Below, piece by piece: positions 9,042 through 17,720 of a stretch of 64,000 bases of DNA. Within the stretch, counting starts at the first letter, position 1, and each line of letters begins with the position of its first letter. Origin of the DNA: Paucibacter sp. DJ2R-2 (GTDB lineage: Bacteria; Pseudomonadota; Gammaproteobacteria; Burkholderiales; Burkholderiaceae_C); NCBI RefSeq assembly GCF_025717675.1, contig NZ_JAJIRT010000001.1:558001-622000 (forward strand). Reading direction: 5' to 3'. The notes under the pieces were generated by a model. That model did no database searches, had not been told where the DNA came from, and was given only the letters and a program-made list of their open reading frames with translations. A program made the position numbers and the translations under genes.

Positions 9042-9374
9042 TCATGCCAGTGCGCGGTCGACGAAGCGGCCCAAGTCACCCGAAGAGGCCGCACCCAGGC
9101 GGCTGGCGAGGACTTCGCCATTGCGCACCAAGAGCAAGGTCGGCACGCTGCGAATGCCCACCTCCCGCGCCAGATCGGGGCAGGCGTCGATGTCGATCTT
9201 GAGCACACGCAATGAATCAGCGCGCGACTGGGCGAAAGACTCCAGCACGGGCGCAAGTCCCTGGCACGGCCCGCACCAGGCTGCCGCGAAATCCACCAAG
9301 GTGGGGCGATCGTCTTCCAGGGCCAGGACTTCGCGGGCGTGGCTGTCGCTGCGGGCTTCGAGGACTGATTTCAT
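9042..9374 (-). CDS. thioredoxin-fold protein with WCGPC active site
   Basis: This 110-residue protein has the thioredoxin length and the redox motif AAWCGPCQGLAP (Cys34 and Cys37), the cis-proline segment RSVPTLLLV, and a C-terminal helix. It should act as a cytoplasmic disulfide reductase; no signal peptide is seen. The ATG at 9374 is chosen; a GTG two codons upstream is possible and ribosome-binding signals are weak. Whether it is the main thioredoxin or an accessory one cannot be told. The Asp26-equivalent is present as VDFAAAW. Confidence 0.85.
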   Translation of the reverse strand: MKSVLEARSDSHAREVLALEDDRPTLVDFAAAWCGPCQGLAPVLESFAQSRADSLRVLKIDIDACPDLAREVGIRSVPTLLLVRNGEVLASRLGAASSGDLGRFVDRALA

Positions 9375-9634
9375 GAGCACTGCATCTGTGTCGTTGGAAT
9401 GCCTGCATTACACGCGGCCGGCGCCGCAGCTTCAAGCGGGCCTAGCGAATCGGACTATTGCGCGCTGTGTACGGAATCCGCATTGCCGGCTTCCGTGGAT
9501 CCAATTGTTCCGCCATGCGTAGCAGTGACTTCACGGCCATGAGGGTTCACTTGCGGGCAAGAACTGCGCACAGTGGAGGCCTTGCCGAGCGGCTGGCGCT
9601 TGGCTGACACCCTCGCCCTCCGAAGGAATGCTGC

Positions 9635-11077
9635 ATGCGTGAGCACCACGTTGACGTCGCCATCATCGGCAGCGGTACGGCCGGCATGTCCGCCTACCGC
9701 GCTGCCTTGGCACATACCCCCCGGGTGCTCACCATCGAAGGCGGCCCCTACGGCACCACCTGCGCCCGTGTGGGCTGTATGCCCAGCAAGCTGCTGATCG
9801 CGGCCGCCGAGGCGGCCCACGCCGTGGCCGAGGCCGGGCGCTTTGGCGTGCATATCGACACGCAGGTTCGCATCGATGGCGCCGCCGTGATGGCCCGGGT
9901 ACGCAGCGAGCGCGATCGCTTTGTGGGCTTCGTCACCGAGGCGGTGCAAGACTGGGCGCCGGAACACCGCCTGCAAGGCTGGGCGCGCTTCACGGCGCCC
10001 CAGACGCTGGAAGTGAAAGGCCATGACGGCGAGCTGCATCGGGTGCATGCGGCGCGCATCGTCATCGCCACCGGCTCCGAGCCGAATATCGAGTCGGCCT
10101 GGTCGGCAGCGCTGGGTGACCGGCTGATCCGCAACGATGAACTGTTCGATTGGCAGACCCTGCCCAAAGCGGTGCTGGTGCTGGGCACCGGCGTGATCGC
10201 GCTGGAGCTGGCCCAGGCCTTGCACCGCTTGGGTGTTCGGGTGCGGGTGCTCGGCCGCAGCCAGCGCGTGGGCCCACTCACCGACCCGGCGCTGCAGGCC
10301 TTGGCAGGCGAGCTGTTCAGCAGCGAACTGGCGCTGTCGCTGAACCAAGCCACGCCCCATCTGCGGCGCGAGGGCGACGAAGTCCTGCTGGAACTGGACG
10401 GGCGTGTGGAGCGCTTTGACTTCGCCCTGGCTGCCGCCGGGCGCCGTCCGCGGCTGGCGGGCCTGGGGCTGGAGCACAGCGGCCTGCCCCTTCAAGCCGA
10501 TGGGCGCTCGCCCTTCGATCCCCACACCGGGCAGGTCGACAACAGCCCAGTCTTCATCGCTGGCGATGCCAATGGCGAGCGGGAGCTGCTGCATGAGGCC
10601 GCCGACGAAGGCCGTATTGCGGGCGACAACGCCGGCCGCTGGCCCGATGTGCGCGTGCGGCCACGCCGTGCGCCCTTGGCCATCGTGTTCAGCGATCCGC
10701 AAATGGCCATCGCCGGGCGCAGCCACGCCGAATTGCAGGCAGCAGGCACGCCGTTTCTCGCCGGCCAGGTGTCCTTTGCCGACCAGGGCCGCAGCCGTGT
10801 GATGGGCGTCAACCGCGGCGCGCTGCATGTCTACGCCGAAGTGGGCAGCGGGCGCTTGCTGGGCGCAGAGATGCTGGGGCCACGCGCCGAGCATCTCGCC
10901 CATCTGCTCGCCTGGTCGGTGCAGCGCGGTGACACCGTGCAGCAGATGCTGGACAGCCCCTTCTACCACCCTGTCATCGAAGAAGGCCTGCGCACCGCGC
11001 TGCGCTTGTTGCAGCGCGACTTGCGCATGGGCCCACCGCCCGTGGAACGCTGCCTGGACTGTGGACCGGGCGCTTGA
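9635..11077 (+). CDS. dihydrolipoyl dehydrogenase-like class I flavoprotein disulfide reductase
   Basis: This 480-residue protein has the FAD-binding GSGTAG at residues 12-17 and the redox-active disulfide TTCARVGCMPSKLL (Cys43 and Cys48). It also has the NAD-binding VLGTGVIALELAQAL and the second FAD motif VFIAGDANGERELLHEAADEG. The C-terminal catalytic histidine is in FYHPVIEEG, close to the HPT-x-SE of lipoamide dehydrogenases but with VIE instead of TxSE. It is not next to any 2-oxoacid dehydrogenase subunit, so it may be a stand-alone paralogue acting on another disulfide or quinone. Two GST genes follow on the same strand. Confidence 0.8.
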   Translation: MREHHVDVAIIGSGTAGMSAYRAALAHTPRVLTIEGGPYGTTCARVGCMPSKLLIAAAEAAHAVAEAGRFGVHIDTQVRIDGAAVMARVRSERDRFVGFVTEAVQDWAPEHRLQGWARFTAPQTLEVKGHDGELHRVHAARIVIATGSEPNIESAWSAALGDRLIRNDELFDWQTLPKAVLVLGTGVIALELAQALHRLGVRVRVLGRSQRVGPLTDPALQALAGELFSSELALSLNQATPHLRREGDEVLLELDGRVERFDFALAAAGRRPRLAGLGLEHSGLPLQADGRSPFDPHTGQVDNSPVFIAGDANGERELLHEAADEGRIAGDNAGRWPDVRVRPRRAPLAIVFSDPQMAIAGRSHAELQAAGTPFLAGQVSFADQGRSRVMGVNRGALHVYAEVGSGRLLGAEMLGPRAEHLAHLLAWSVQRGDTVQQMLDSPFYHPVIEEGLRTALRLLQRDLRMGPPPVERCLDCGPGA

Positions 11078-11114
11078 GTGCCACCCATTGATCACCTCCA
11101 AAACACCGTCAACC

Positions 11115-11738
11115 ATGATCGACGTCTACTACGCCCCCACGCCCAATGGCGTGAAGATCCCCATCGCACTCGAAGAGTTGGGCGCTCCCTATCGCCTCGT
11201 GCCCGTCAATCTGGGCCGTGAAGAGCAAAAGCAACCGGAGTTCCTGGCGCTCAATCCCAACGGGCGCATCCCGGTCATCGTCGACCCCGATGGGCCCGGC
11301 GGCGAGCCGGTGTCGGTGTTCGAATCCGGCGCCATCCTGCTCTACCTGGCCGACAAGTTTGGCGGCTTGATGCCTTCCGATCCAAGGGATCGCATTCGTG
11401 CGCTGGAGTACTTGTTTTTCCAGGTCGGCGGCGTCGGCCCCATGTTCGGGCAAGCAGGATGGTTCATGCGCCAGCCCGAGCGCATCACCGTGGGCATCGA
11501 GCGTTATCAGGCGGAATCGCGCCGCCTGACTGCCGTGCTGGAGACACGGCTGCAAGAAGCCCACTGGCTGGCCGGCGAGAGCTTTTCGGTTGCCGACATT
11601 GCCCACTTCGGCTGGCTGCGCGTGGCCGACTATGCCGGCGTCCGGCTCGAACCCTACCCCGCGGTGCAGGACTGGCTCCAGCGCATCGCAAGTCGGCCCG
11701 CTGTTCAGCGAGCTGTCCATCCTGTCCAAGCCGCCTGA
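11115..11738 (+). CDS. glutathione S-transferase, GstA/Yfcg-like
   Basis: This 207-residue protein has an N-terminal thioredoxin-like domain beginning IDVYYAPTPNGVKIPIALEEL with the family segments FLALNPNGRIPVIVD and VFESGAILLYLADKFG. The C-terminal helical domain ends with DWLQRIASRPAVQRA. The pattern matches the YfcG/disulfide-bond-oxidoreductase type of bacterial GST, which uses Asn rather than Ser/Tyr near the glutathione thiol. It begins 37 bases after the flavoenzyme gene and is followed after 8 bases by another GST gene, so the genes are probably co-transcribed as a glutathione- and redox-linked set. Confidence 0.9.
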   Translation: MIDVYYAPTPNGVKIPIALEELGAPYRLVPVNLGREEQKQPEFLALNPNGRIPVIVDPDGPGGEPVSVFESGAILLYLADKFGGLMPSDPRDRIRALEYLFFQVGGVGPMFGQAGWFMRQPERITVGIERYQAESRRLTAVLETRLQEAHWLAGESFSVADIAHFGWLRVADYAGVRLEPYPAVQDWLQRIASRPAVQRAVHPVQAA

Positions 11739-11746
11739 GGATGATC

Positions 11747-12358
11747 ATGAAGCTGTTCCACTTTCCCCTGTCCGGCAATGCACACAAGGTGCGCCTCATG
11801 CTTTCCCTGTTGGAGCTGCCCCATGAGTCGGAAGTACCCACCGGCGGCGCGCACAAGCAGCCCGAGTTCCTCGCCTTGAACCCCTTCGGCCAAGTGCCGG
11901 TGCTGGTGGACGGCGAGGTGGTGGTGCGTGACAGCCAGGCCATCCTGGTTTATCTCGCGGCTCGCTACGGCGGCCCGGCCTGGTGGCCGGCGGACCCGGC
12001 CCGCTTGGCTGCCATTCAGGCCTGGCTGTCCACGGCCGCCAATGAGGTGGCGCATGGGCCGGCCCTGCTGCGCATGCACCGCAAGTTCGGCCGTCCCATC
12101 GATCTGGAGGCCACCACGCAGCGCAGCCAGGCCTTGCTCAAGCTGCTGGATGCGCAGTTGTGCGATCAGCCCTGGCTGCTGCCGGGCGATCAGCCCAGCA
12201 TCGCCGACCTGGCCGTCTACCCCTACATCGCGCTCGCACCCGAGGGCGGCCTGGATCTCTCACCTCACCGCCATCTGGTGGCTTGGCTGTCTCGCATACA
12301 GGCCCTGCCCGGCCATGTGGACATGCCGGGCCTGTGGCGCCCCAGCCCCAAAGAATGA
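11747..12358 (+). CDS. glutathione S-transferase
   Basis: This 203-residue GST starts [19 protein letters not shown], where the serine after PL is the usual catalytic position in beta- and theta-like bacterial GSTs. [30 protein letters not shown] and [12 protein letters not shown] complete the family pattern. The start at 11747 is favoured over the ATG two codons earlier because GAGG at 11737-11740 is then well spaced. The stop overlaps the ATG of the next gene (ATGA), coupling it to the Tat-exported NTF2-like protein. Confidence 0.9.
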   Translation: MKLFHFPLSGNAHKVRLMLSLLELPHESEVPTGGAHKQPEFLALNPFGQVPVLVDGEVVVRDSQAILVYLAARYGGPAWWPADPARLAAIQAWLSTAANEVAHGPALLRMHRKFGRPIDLEATTQRSQALLKLLDAQLCDQPWLLPGDQPSIADLAVYPYIALAPEGGLDLSPHRHLVAWLSRIQALPGHVDMPGLWRPSPKE

Positions 12359-12942
12359 ACAACACCCTTAGCCCCGATCTCACCCGGCGGGACTTGCTTG
12401 TGGCTGGCGCCGCAAGCACCGCCGCCGGATTTCTCCACCCCAGCTTTGCGAGCACCATGAGCACAACATCCCCCGACGCCCCGCGCCCCCCTCTGCCTCC
12501 GTTCAGCCGTGAGACGGCGATTCAAAAGGTCCGCGCGGCCGAAGACGCATGGAACACGCGCGATGCCAAGCGCGTGACCCAGGCCTACACGGCCAACAGC
12601 CGCTGGCGCAACCGGGCCGAAATCTTCCAGGGTCGTGAGGCCATCCTGGCCTTTTTGGAACGCAAATGGGCCAAGGAGCAGGAATACCGCCTGATCAAGG
12701 AACTGTGGGCCGTCAGCGAGAACCGCATCGCCGTGCGTTTCGCCTACGAATGGCGCGACGACTCGGGCCAGTGGTACCGCGCCTACGGCAACGAGAACTG
12801 GGAATTCGATGCCTTGGGCTATATGGCGGTGCGCCATGCCAGCATCAATGACCTGCCCATCAAGCCCGAAGAGCGCAAGTTCCACTGGCCCCAAGGCCGC
12901 CGCCCGGATGATCACCCCTCGCTGAGTGATCTGGGCCTGTGA
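12355..12942 (+). CDS. DUF1348 / SnoaL-like (NTF2-fold) protein with Tat signal peptide
   Basis: The 195-residue product has a twin-arginine signal ([20 protein letters not shown]) in its first 35 residues, then the DUF1348 domain: [30 protein letters not shown], and a Trp/Tyr-rich core ([17 protein letters not shown]). DUF1348 proteins are NTF2-like and usually cytoplasmic, about 150-160 residues long. The Tat leader makes this one a periplasmic variant, unless translation starts at the internal ATG of MSTTSPDAP, which would give a normal cytoplasmic form. It overlaps the GST stop by four bases. Confidence 0.8.
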   Translation: MNNTLSPDLTRRDLLVAGAASTAAGFLHPSFASTMSTTSPDAPRPPLPPFSRETAIQKVRAAEDAWNTRDAKRVTQAYTANSRWRNRAEIFQGREAILAFLERKWAKEQEYRLIKELWAVSENRIAVRFAYEWRDDSGQWYRAYGNENWEFDALGYMAVRHASINDLPIKPEERKFHWPQGRRPDDHPSLSDLGL

Positions 12943-12977
12943 ACCTCCGGGCCTGACTTCAGACGAGCTCTCGCCAC

Positions 12978-13006
12978 AGGGCGTCCCAGCAGGGGCGCCC
13001 TTTTTC
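12978..13006 (+). terminator. rho-independent terminator after the GST/DUF1348 operon
   Basis: An AGGGCG...CGCCCT stem with a 12-base loop is followed directly by TTTTTC, 35 bases after the stop of the DUF1348 gene. It closes the flavoenzyme-GST-GST-DUF1348 transcription unit. Confidence 0.75.
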
Positions 13007-13053
13007 TTTGGCGGCCGCAACTCGATTGCACGCAAGACTGCGTGCGGCTGGCC

Positions 13054-13722
13054 CTAGCCGCCACGAACGCCTGTGTTCGCCTCTGCCGGCCAGGCCGCCA
13101 TGGCCACGTCCACCATGCGCAGCAGGCTGTTGGTGCAGGCGCCGTCGCGCGCCTGAATCGCCAGGCCTTGGATCACCAGCGCAAAGTAACCGGCCAGGGC
13201 CGCACAGTCTGTGCCGGCGGCCAACTCACCCTCGGTGCGAGCGCGTTTGAGCCTTTGCTCGATGGCCTGCCTGGCCTGCAGGCGCATGGCTTCGGTCTGT
13301 GCGTGCTGGGCTGCGTGGGCGGGCGCCCCCTGCAGGCCGGCGGCCGACACCATGCAGCCGGCGACGTGGCTGGGGTCGGTGTACTGGCGGCAGGCCGCCC
13401 GCAAGGCCTGCTCCATGCAAGCACGCGCCGGCAAATCGGACAGCAGAGCGTCGCCGAGAAAAGCGCCATGGCGCTGCGCGTAGAGATCCAGGCATTCGCG
13501 ATAGAGCGATTCTTTGTTGCCAAAAGCCGCATACAGGCTGGGCGGCGCGATGCCCATCGCACTCGCCAGCGTGGCCGTGGACACGCCCTCGTAGCCATGC
13601 CGCCAGAACAGATCCAGCGCCAAGTCCAGGGCTGCGGCGCGATCAAAGCCGCGCGGGCGCCCTGGCAGGCGGCTGCCCTCTGAGTCCTTGGTAGAGGGGG
13701 TCGCTGATCTCGGCTTAGGCAT
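13054..13722 (-). CDS. TetR/AcrR family repressor
   Basis: This 222-residue protein has the TetR DNA-binding domain at residues about 28-75 (GFDRAAALDLALDLFWRHGY, STATLASAMGIAPPSLYAAF, GNKESLYRECLDLY). The C-terminal ligand domain contains VAGCMVSAAGLQ. The GRPRGFD leader and C-terminal features place it with the YcfQ/ComR-like TetR group. It is divergent from the quinone-oxidoreductase-like gene, and two near-identical palindromes lie between them. It probably represses that gene and itself, with release by an electrophile or quinone-like ligand. Confidence 0.9.
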   Translation of the reverse strand: MPKPRSATPSTKDSEGSRLPGRPRGFDRAAALDLALDLFWRHGYEGVSTATLASAMGIAPPSLYAAFGNKESLYRECLDLYAQRHGAFLGDALLSDLPARACMEQALRAACRQYTDPSHVAGCMVSAAGLQGAPAHAAQHAQTEAMRLQARQAIEQRLKRARTEGELAAGTDCAALAGYFALVIQGLAIQARDGACTNSLLRMVDVAMAAWPAEANTGVRGG

Positions 13723-13730
13723 GGGTGAAT

Positions 13731-13746
13731 TGTATTGATCCCTACA
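13731..13746. promoter_or_regulatory. candidate TetR operator 1
   Basis: TGTATTGATCCCTACA, a TGTA-N8-TACA palindrome nine bases upstream of the TetR start. It matches a second copy near the oxidoreductase start at 13 of 16 positions or better, which marks both as operator sites of the local repressor. Confidence 0.65.
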
Positions 13747-13834
13747 CAAATCACAGCACGGAGATTGCAGGCGCGAGAAATTCAGTCTTTCTCCACGCGT
13801 AACACCGCGACCGGCTTTCGAACGCTACTATTTC

Positions 13835-13850
13835 TGTATCGATCACTACA
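13835..13850. promoter_or_regulatory. candidate TetR operator 2
   Basis: TGTATCGATCACTACA, the second copy of the palindrome, 13 bases before the ATG of the oxidoreductase gene. It is 104 bases (about ten helical turns) from operator 1. Position and symmetry suggest repression of the oxidoreductase promoter. Confidence 0.65.
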
Positions 13851-13863
13851 CAACCAGGAAATC

Positions 13864-14883
13864 ATGAATCAGCAATTCCAAATTCGCATCAAGGACGCCA
13901 AAGCGCAGCTGCAGGCGCATACCGGCGCAGCCCATCACGAGCCCGCTGCCGGCCAGTTGCTTCTGCAGGTGAGCGCGGCGAGCCTGAACTACCGCGACCT
14001 GCTCACCTTGCGGGGCGCTGCCAGCGGGGCGGCACGCGATGGCCTTGTTCCTTTGTCTGATGCCGTCGGGACGGTGGTGGCCGTTGGCGACGGTGTGCAG
14101 GGATGGCAGGTGGGCGATCGCGCCAGCCCCAACTTCTTCCCGGCCTGGGTGGATGGCCGCTTCGACCCTGCCCATCTGCAAGAGGCCCTGGGCGGCGGCA
14201 ACACCGACGGGGTCCTGAGCCAGCAGCTGCTGGTGTCGGCTCAGTCGCTGGTGGCACCCGCTGCGCACCTCAGTGATGAAGAAGCCGCCACCCTGCCCTG
14301 TGCCGGCTTGACCGCCTGGCATGCCTTGTTTGAGCGCGGCCACGTCCAGGCCGGCGAGACGGTGCTGGTGCAAGGAACCGGCGGTGTGGCGCTGTTCGGG
14401 CTGCAACTGGCCGCTGCTGTGGGTGCACGGGTGATCGTCACGTCCTCTTCGCATGCCAAGCTGGAACGTGCCCGTCAACTGGGCGCCTGGGCCACCATCC
14501 ATTACGGCGAAACGCCGGACTGGGACCAGCAGGTTCTGAGCTTGACCGAGGGGCTGGGCGCGGACCACATCCTGGAGCTGGGCGGGCCGGACACCTATGA
14601 CCGCTCCATCCGTGCCGTGGCCCCTGGTGGACGCATCGCACAGATCGGCGTGCTGAGTGGCTTCAATGCTCGCCCCGACATCCAGCCCCTGCAATTCAAG
14701 AATGCCCGCATCGACGGCATCTGCGTGGGCTCGGTGGCCCAGCTCCGGCGCCTGAACCAATTCATGGCGCTGCACAACATCCGCCCTGTGATTGACCGCG
14801 TGTTTGACTTCGAAGACAGCCCTGCGGCCTACACGCACCTGGCATCCGGGCAGCATTTCGGCAAGCTGGTGATCCGCCTCTGA
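13864..14883 (+). CDS. NAD(P)-dependent alcohol dehydrogenase / quinone oxidoreductase (MDR family)
   Basis: This 339-residue medium-chain dehydrogenase/reductase has an N-terminal GroES-like domain (SLNYRDLLTLRG, VPLSDAVGTVVAVGDGV) and the nucleotide-binding motif GETVLVQGTGGVALFGLQLA. There is no cysteine cluster for structural zinc, so it belongs to the zinc-independent, NADPH-quinone-reductase-like branch. The start at 13864 has AGGAA six bases upstream. Control by the divergent TetR gene is suggested by the paired TGTA-N8-TACA sites. Confidence 0.9.
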   Translation: MNQQFQIRIKDAKAQLQAHTGAAHHEPAAGQLLLQVSAASLNYRDLLTLRGAASGAARDGLVPLSDAVGTVVAVGDGVQGWQVGDRASPNFFPAWVDGRFDPAHLQEALGGGNTDGVLSQQLLVSAQSLVAPAAHLSDEEAATLPCAGLTAWHALFERGHVQAGETVLVQGTGGVALFGLQLAAAVGARVIVTSSSHAKLERARQLGAWATIHYGETPDWDQQVLSLTEGLGADHILELGGPDTYDRSIRAVAPGGRIAQIGVLSGFNARPDIQPLQFKNARIDGICVGSVAQLRRLNQFMALHNIRPVIDRVFDFEDSPAAYTHLASGQHFGKLVIRL

Positions 14884-14908
14884 TGGGCTGTCTGCCCCTG
14901 CGATCGGG

Positions 14909-15844
14909 TCAAAGATCCAGGGTCAGGCTTTCGCTGCTGGCCCAGCCCACGCAGGTGCACAAACCCTCTGCGCGCTGCGCGGGGCTCAGGCATACGTCAC
15001 GGTGCAGCGGGCGGCCCTCCAGCACGCGGCTGTGGCATTGCCCGCACTCACCGCGCTTGCAGTCGTAGGCCACGAAGGCGTCGGCGGCAATCAGGGCATC
15101 GAGGATGCTGGTGCCGGGCTGAACCTCGACCGCGATGCCGCTTTGAGCGAGATGCACGCGAATCGGGCGGTCGCCTGGCTGCGATCGGGCGCCAAAGCTC
15201 TCGAAGTGCAAGGCGGCGCCCGGCCAGCCCAACTCTGCCGCGCGTTCACGCAGCGCGTTCAGCAGAGGCACCGGCCCGCAGGCGTGCAGGCTGGCGCCGG
15301 CGCTGAAAGTGCCCAGCAGCGCCTCCAGCGTCGGTGGGCTCGCACCAATATGCAGATGAAGTTGCGCGTGGGGCAGGGCCCGCAGCTCGTCGAGCAGCAC
15401 CAAGCGGTCTTCGCTGCGCGCCAAATAGTGCAACTCAAAAGACCGACCCGCAGCATTCAGCGCATGGGCCATGGCATGCATCGGCGTGATGCCGATGCCG
15501 CCGGCCACCAGCAGGGTTCGGCCCTGCTCGGCTTGCAGCGGAAAGCTGTCGAAGGGGCCGTCCACATCGAGGGTCTGTCCTGCCGCCAGTTGTTCATGAA
15601 TCCAGCGCGAACCGCCGCGTGAGGCCGGGTCGAGCAGCACCGCAATGCGGTACTCCTCGGCGGCGCCCTCCGTGCCGATGAGGGAGTAATGACGCTCCAG
15701 CCACTGGCCGTCGGAAACCGGCAGTTGCAGCCGCAGATGTGCTCCAGCGGACCAGGATGGCAAGACCTGACCCTGCGGATGACGCAGGCGAATTTCCAGC
15801 ACGTCCGCGCCGTGACGCTGCAATTGGTGGACGATCAGTTTCAT
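14909..15844 (-). CDS. VanB-type oxidoreductase (FNR + plant-type ferredoxin domains)
   Basis: This 311-residue protein has a ferredoxin-reductase-like FMN/NAD module (RHYSLIG, then LLVAGGIGITPMHAMAHAL and SLHACGPVPLLNAL) followed by a C-terminal [2Fe-2S] domain with YDCKRGECGQCHSRV and a later VCLS cysteine. This is the layout of phthalate dioxygenase reductase and VanB. Its start overlaps the stop of the PNPOx-family gene by four bases (ATGA). No oxygenase gene is adjacent. The likely electron partner is therefore the coupled PNPOx protein, since fused PNPOx-FNR-ferredoxin proteins exist in other bacteria. Confidence 0.9.
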   Translation of the reverse strand: MKLIVHQLQRHGADVLEIRLRHPQGQVLPSWSAGAHLRLQLPVSDGQWLERHYSLIGTEGAAEEYRIAVLLDPASRGGSRWIHEQLAAGQTLDVDGPFDSFPLQAEQGRTLLVAGGIGITPMHAMAHALNAAGRSFELHYLARSEDRLVLLDELRALPHAQLHLHIGASPPTLEALLGTFSAGASLHACGPVPLLNALRERAAELGWPGAALHFESFGARSQPGDRPIRVHLAQSGIAVEVQPGTSILDALIAADAFVAYDCKRGECGQCHSRVLEGRPLHRDVCLSPAQRAEGLCTCVGWASSESLTLDL

Positions 15845-16773
15845 GCGGTGACCTTGGGGTTGAAGGGCGAGGCGTCCAGGAATTCCCAGCTCAGAGCCAT
15901 GGCTTGCTCGCGCAGCAGCCACTCCTCGATCTCGAACTCCCAGAAACGACCGGTGCCCCCGGTGAGGCCCTGCGGGTCTGCCTGGTCCCAGAGCAGCTGG
16001 GCGCGGCCCGTCAGGTGCAGGAGGCGGCCGGTGGCGAAATCGGGCACCACGAGACCACAAGCCGGATCCAGATTGAGATTGCCCAGGGTGTTGAACAGGC
16101 TGTTGCCGGCATAGTCGGGCACGCGCAAGCGTCGCGCAGTGAGGAGCTCGATGAAGCCGACCGGCCCGCCACGGTGCGAGGCGTCGAGCGAACCGCCCGG
16201 TGCGCCGCTGGCGATGAACAAGGTATCGGCCGCACCGAGCAAGGCAGCGCTGGCCTCATCGAGGTCCTGGCCGCGCCGCACGCTGCTGGGCTCGACGCGC
16301 TGGGCGTCTCCGGCGGGTGCATGCGGATGGCGACGCTGGATGTATTTGGGGCAGTTGGGGTAGGCCTCGTCGATCGCGATACGGAGCTGCTGATCGTCGA
16401 GCTGCTCGACTCGGCCGTTGACGCGATAGCGGCGCCGGGTCGAGAGCTCGATGAACAAGAGGCCGGCCCGTGAGCCGAGGTCCAGCTCCTGCCAGAAGGG
16501 GTCGTCGGCCTGGCGCGGAGCGAGGCTCGTCGAGAGTTCGATGCTGCGGCCCTCGGGGCTGCGCAGAAAGCCGGGCGGCCCGAACAGCAAGGAGGCCCAG
16601 AGCTGGCCGCCCTCGTTGCGGGTCGCCGTGGCGACCATGACTTGCTTCTCGATGAAGGGGCGGGCGCCGGCGATCACCGTGTCGGTGATCACGCTGGCAT
16701 TGCGCACCGCGATCGCGGCTTCTCCGGCGCGCGCCTGCACGGCCCGCTCGCCGTCATGGAATGCATGGGCCAT
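15841..16773 (-). CDS. pyridoxamine 5'-phosphate oxidase-family protein, two split-barrel repeats
   Basis: The 310-residue product is about twice the length of a single PNPOx barrel and shows two barrel-like halves: MVATATRNEGGQLWASLLFG with LGSRAGLLFIELSTRRR, then DTLFIASGAP with SLFNTLGNLNLDPACGLVV and LLHLTGRAQLLWD. In other bacteria this module is fused upstream of the FNR/ferredoxin unit that here is the next gene. The two probably form one flavin electron-transfer complex. A DsrE gene lies 21 bases upstream on the same strand. Confidence 0.8.
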   Translation of the reverse strand: MAHAFHDGERAVQARAGEAAIAVRNASVITDTVIAGARPFIEKQVMVATATRNEGGQLWASLLFGPPGFLRSPEGRSIELSTSLAPRQADDPFWQELDLGSRAGLLFIELSTRRRYRVNGRVEQLDDQQLRIAIDEAYPNCPKYIQRRHPHAPAGDAQRVEPSSVRRGQDLDEASAALLGAADTLFIASGAPGGSLDASHRGGPVGFIELLTARRLRVPDYAGNSLFNTLGNLNLDPACGLVVPDFATGRLLHLTGRAQLLWDQADPQGLTGGTGRFWEFEIEEWLLREQAMALSWEFLDASPFNPKVTA

Positions 16774-16794
16774 GGTCGTCTCCCAACTGTTGGC

Positions 16795-17169
16795 TTAGAA
16801 CGTGAAGACGGTGAAACCGTCTGCCACCAGCTTGCCCAGGCTGGGCAGGCCGGAGGTGCCGGGCACGCTGTTGTCGGTGATCAAGTCAAAGCCGCTCTTC
16901 ACCGCATCCTCACGCGAGCCGAACACGTCGGCGCAACCGCAGGACACGCCAGCGATCTCGGTTTCCACCGCCTTGAACAGGGCGTGCACGGGGTGGTCGG
17001 CCTGGCTGATCACACCGGGCCAGCGGGTGCCTGCGCCTTGGAAGTAGATGGACACGTCCGTGCCGCGCTGCTTGAAGTCATAGGCGGCGGCCAGGCCGTT
17101 GAACATGCGACCGAGCGCGTCTTCGCCGCCGTTTTTTGGGTCGGACAAGATGATGATGGCTGCTTTCAT
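16795..17169 (-). CDS. DsrE family protein
   Basis: This 124-residue protein has the DsrE/DsrF-like alpha/beta fold pattern: AAIIILSDPKNGGEDALGRMFNGL at the start (the nucleotide- or sulfur-site loop), DVSIYFQGAGTRWP, and a cysteine-containing loop GVSCGCADVFG. DsrE-like proteins carry sulfur as persulfide or act in redox relay, but many homologues have no known role. The Cys pair in the loop supports thiol chemistry. It is the first gene of the DsrE-PNPOx-VanB unit. Confidence 0.8.
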   Translation of the reverse strand: MKAAIIILSDPKNGGEDALGRMFNGLAAAYDFKQRGTDVSIYFQGAGTRWPGVISQADHPVHALFKAVETEIAGVSCGCADVFGSREDAVKSGFDLITDNSVPGTSGLPSLGKLVADGFTVFTF

Positions 17170-17720
17170 GGGGGTTCCTTGGTGGGTTTGATTCAGAGTG
17201 ATTCAGGTCCTGCGGTGTGCTGCAGGCCTGGGACTGAACTCTAGGGATCGAGCCTCACTTCAGAAATCACTTGCAAGGCAATGGGCTGTTACGGCGCGCG
17301 GAAGAATGGCCACGCCGCCGCAGGCCAGCTGGGGCCGCTTCAGCCGCACCGCCACGGCAAGGTGAGAGCTCACAGCGATGGCCACGAATGTGAGGCTGTG
17401 CCCCAAGGCGAAGCCCGTTCATCTCAAGCCCCGCGCGAGGCGGCGCTCTGAACGCGCGTTCGGCAAATCGAGACGAATGGGACATGGAACGAGACGCGCA
17501 GTCAGCTCAGCAAGCGCTTCGATTCCTAAAGTTCAGTCCATGCAGTCGGGCCAGGACATGTGAACGCAAGAAGCCCTGTCCCAGCTGCTGTGACACCCGA
17601 AGTAACGGCGAATTTCATCGTTGCACGCCGAGCAACTTCAGCACTTCAGCTTGCACTCAGGGGTTGGCCTGAGCCAAGTCATTCAGAACCACCAACCGAT
17701 TCGCCCCAGAAAGGCACATC
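17170..17720. other. 551-bp intergenic region upstream of the YHS/bufferin operon
   Basis: No reading frame here shows domain-like sequence or a credible ribosome-binding site. The region must hold the promoters of both the DsrE unit (leftward) and the YHS unit (rightward). AGAAAGG stands nine bases before the YHS start. I could not identify a metal-responsive operator. Confidence 0.4.
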
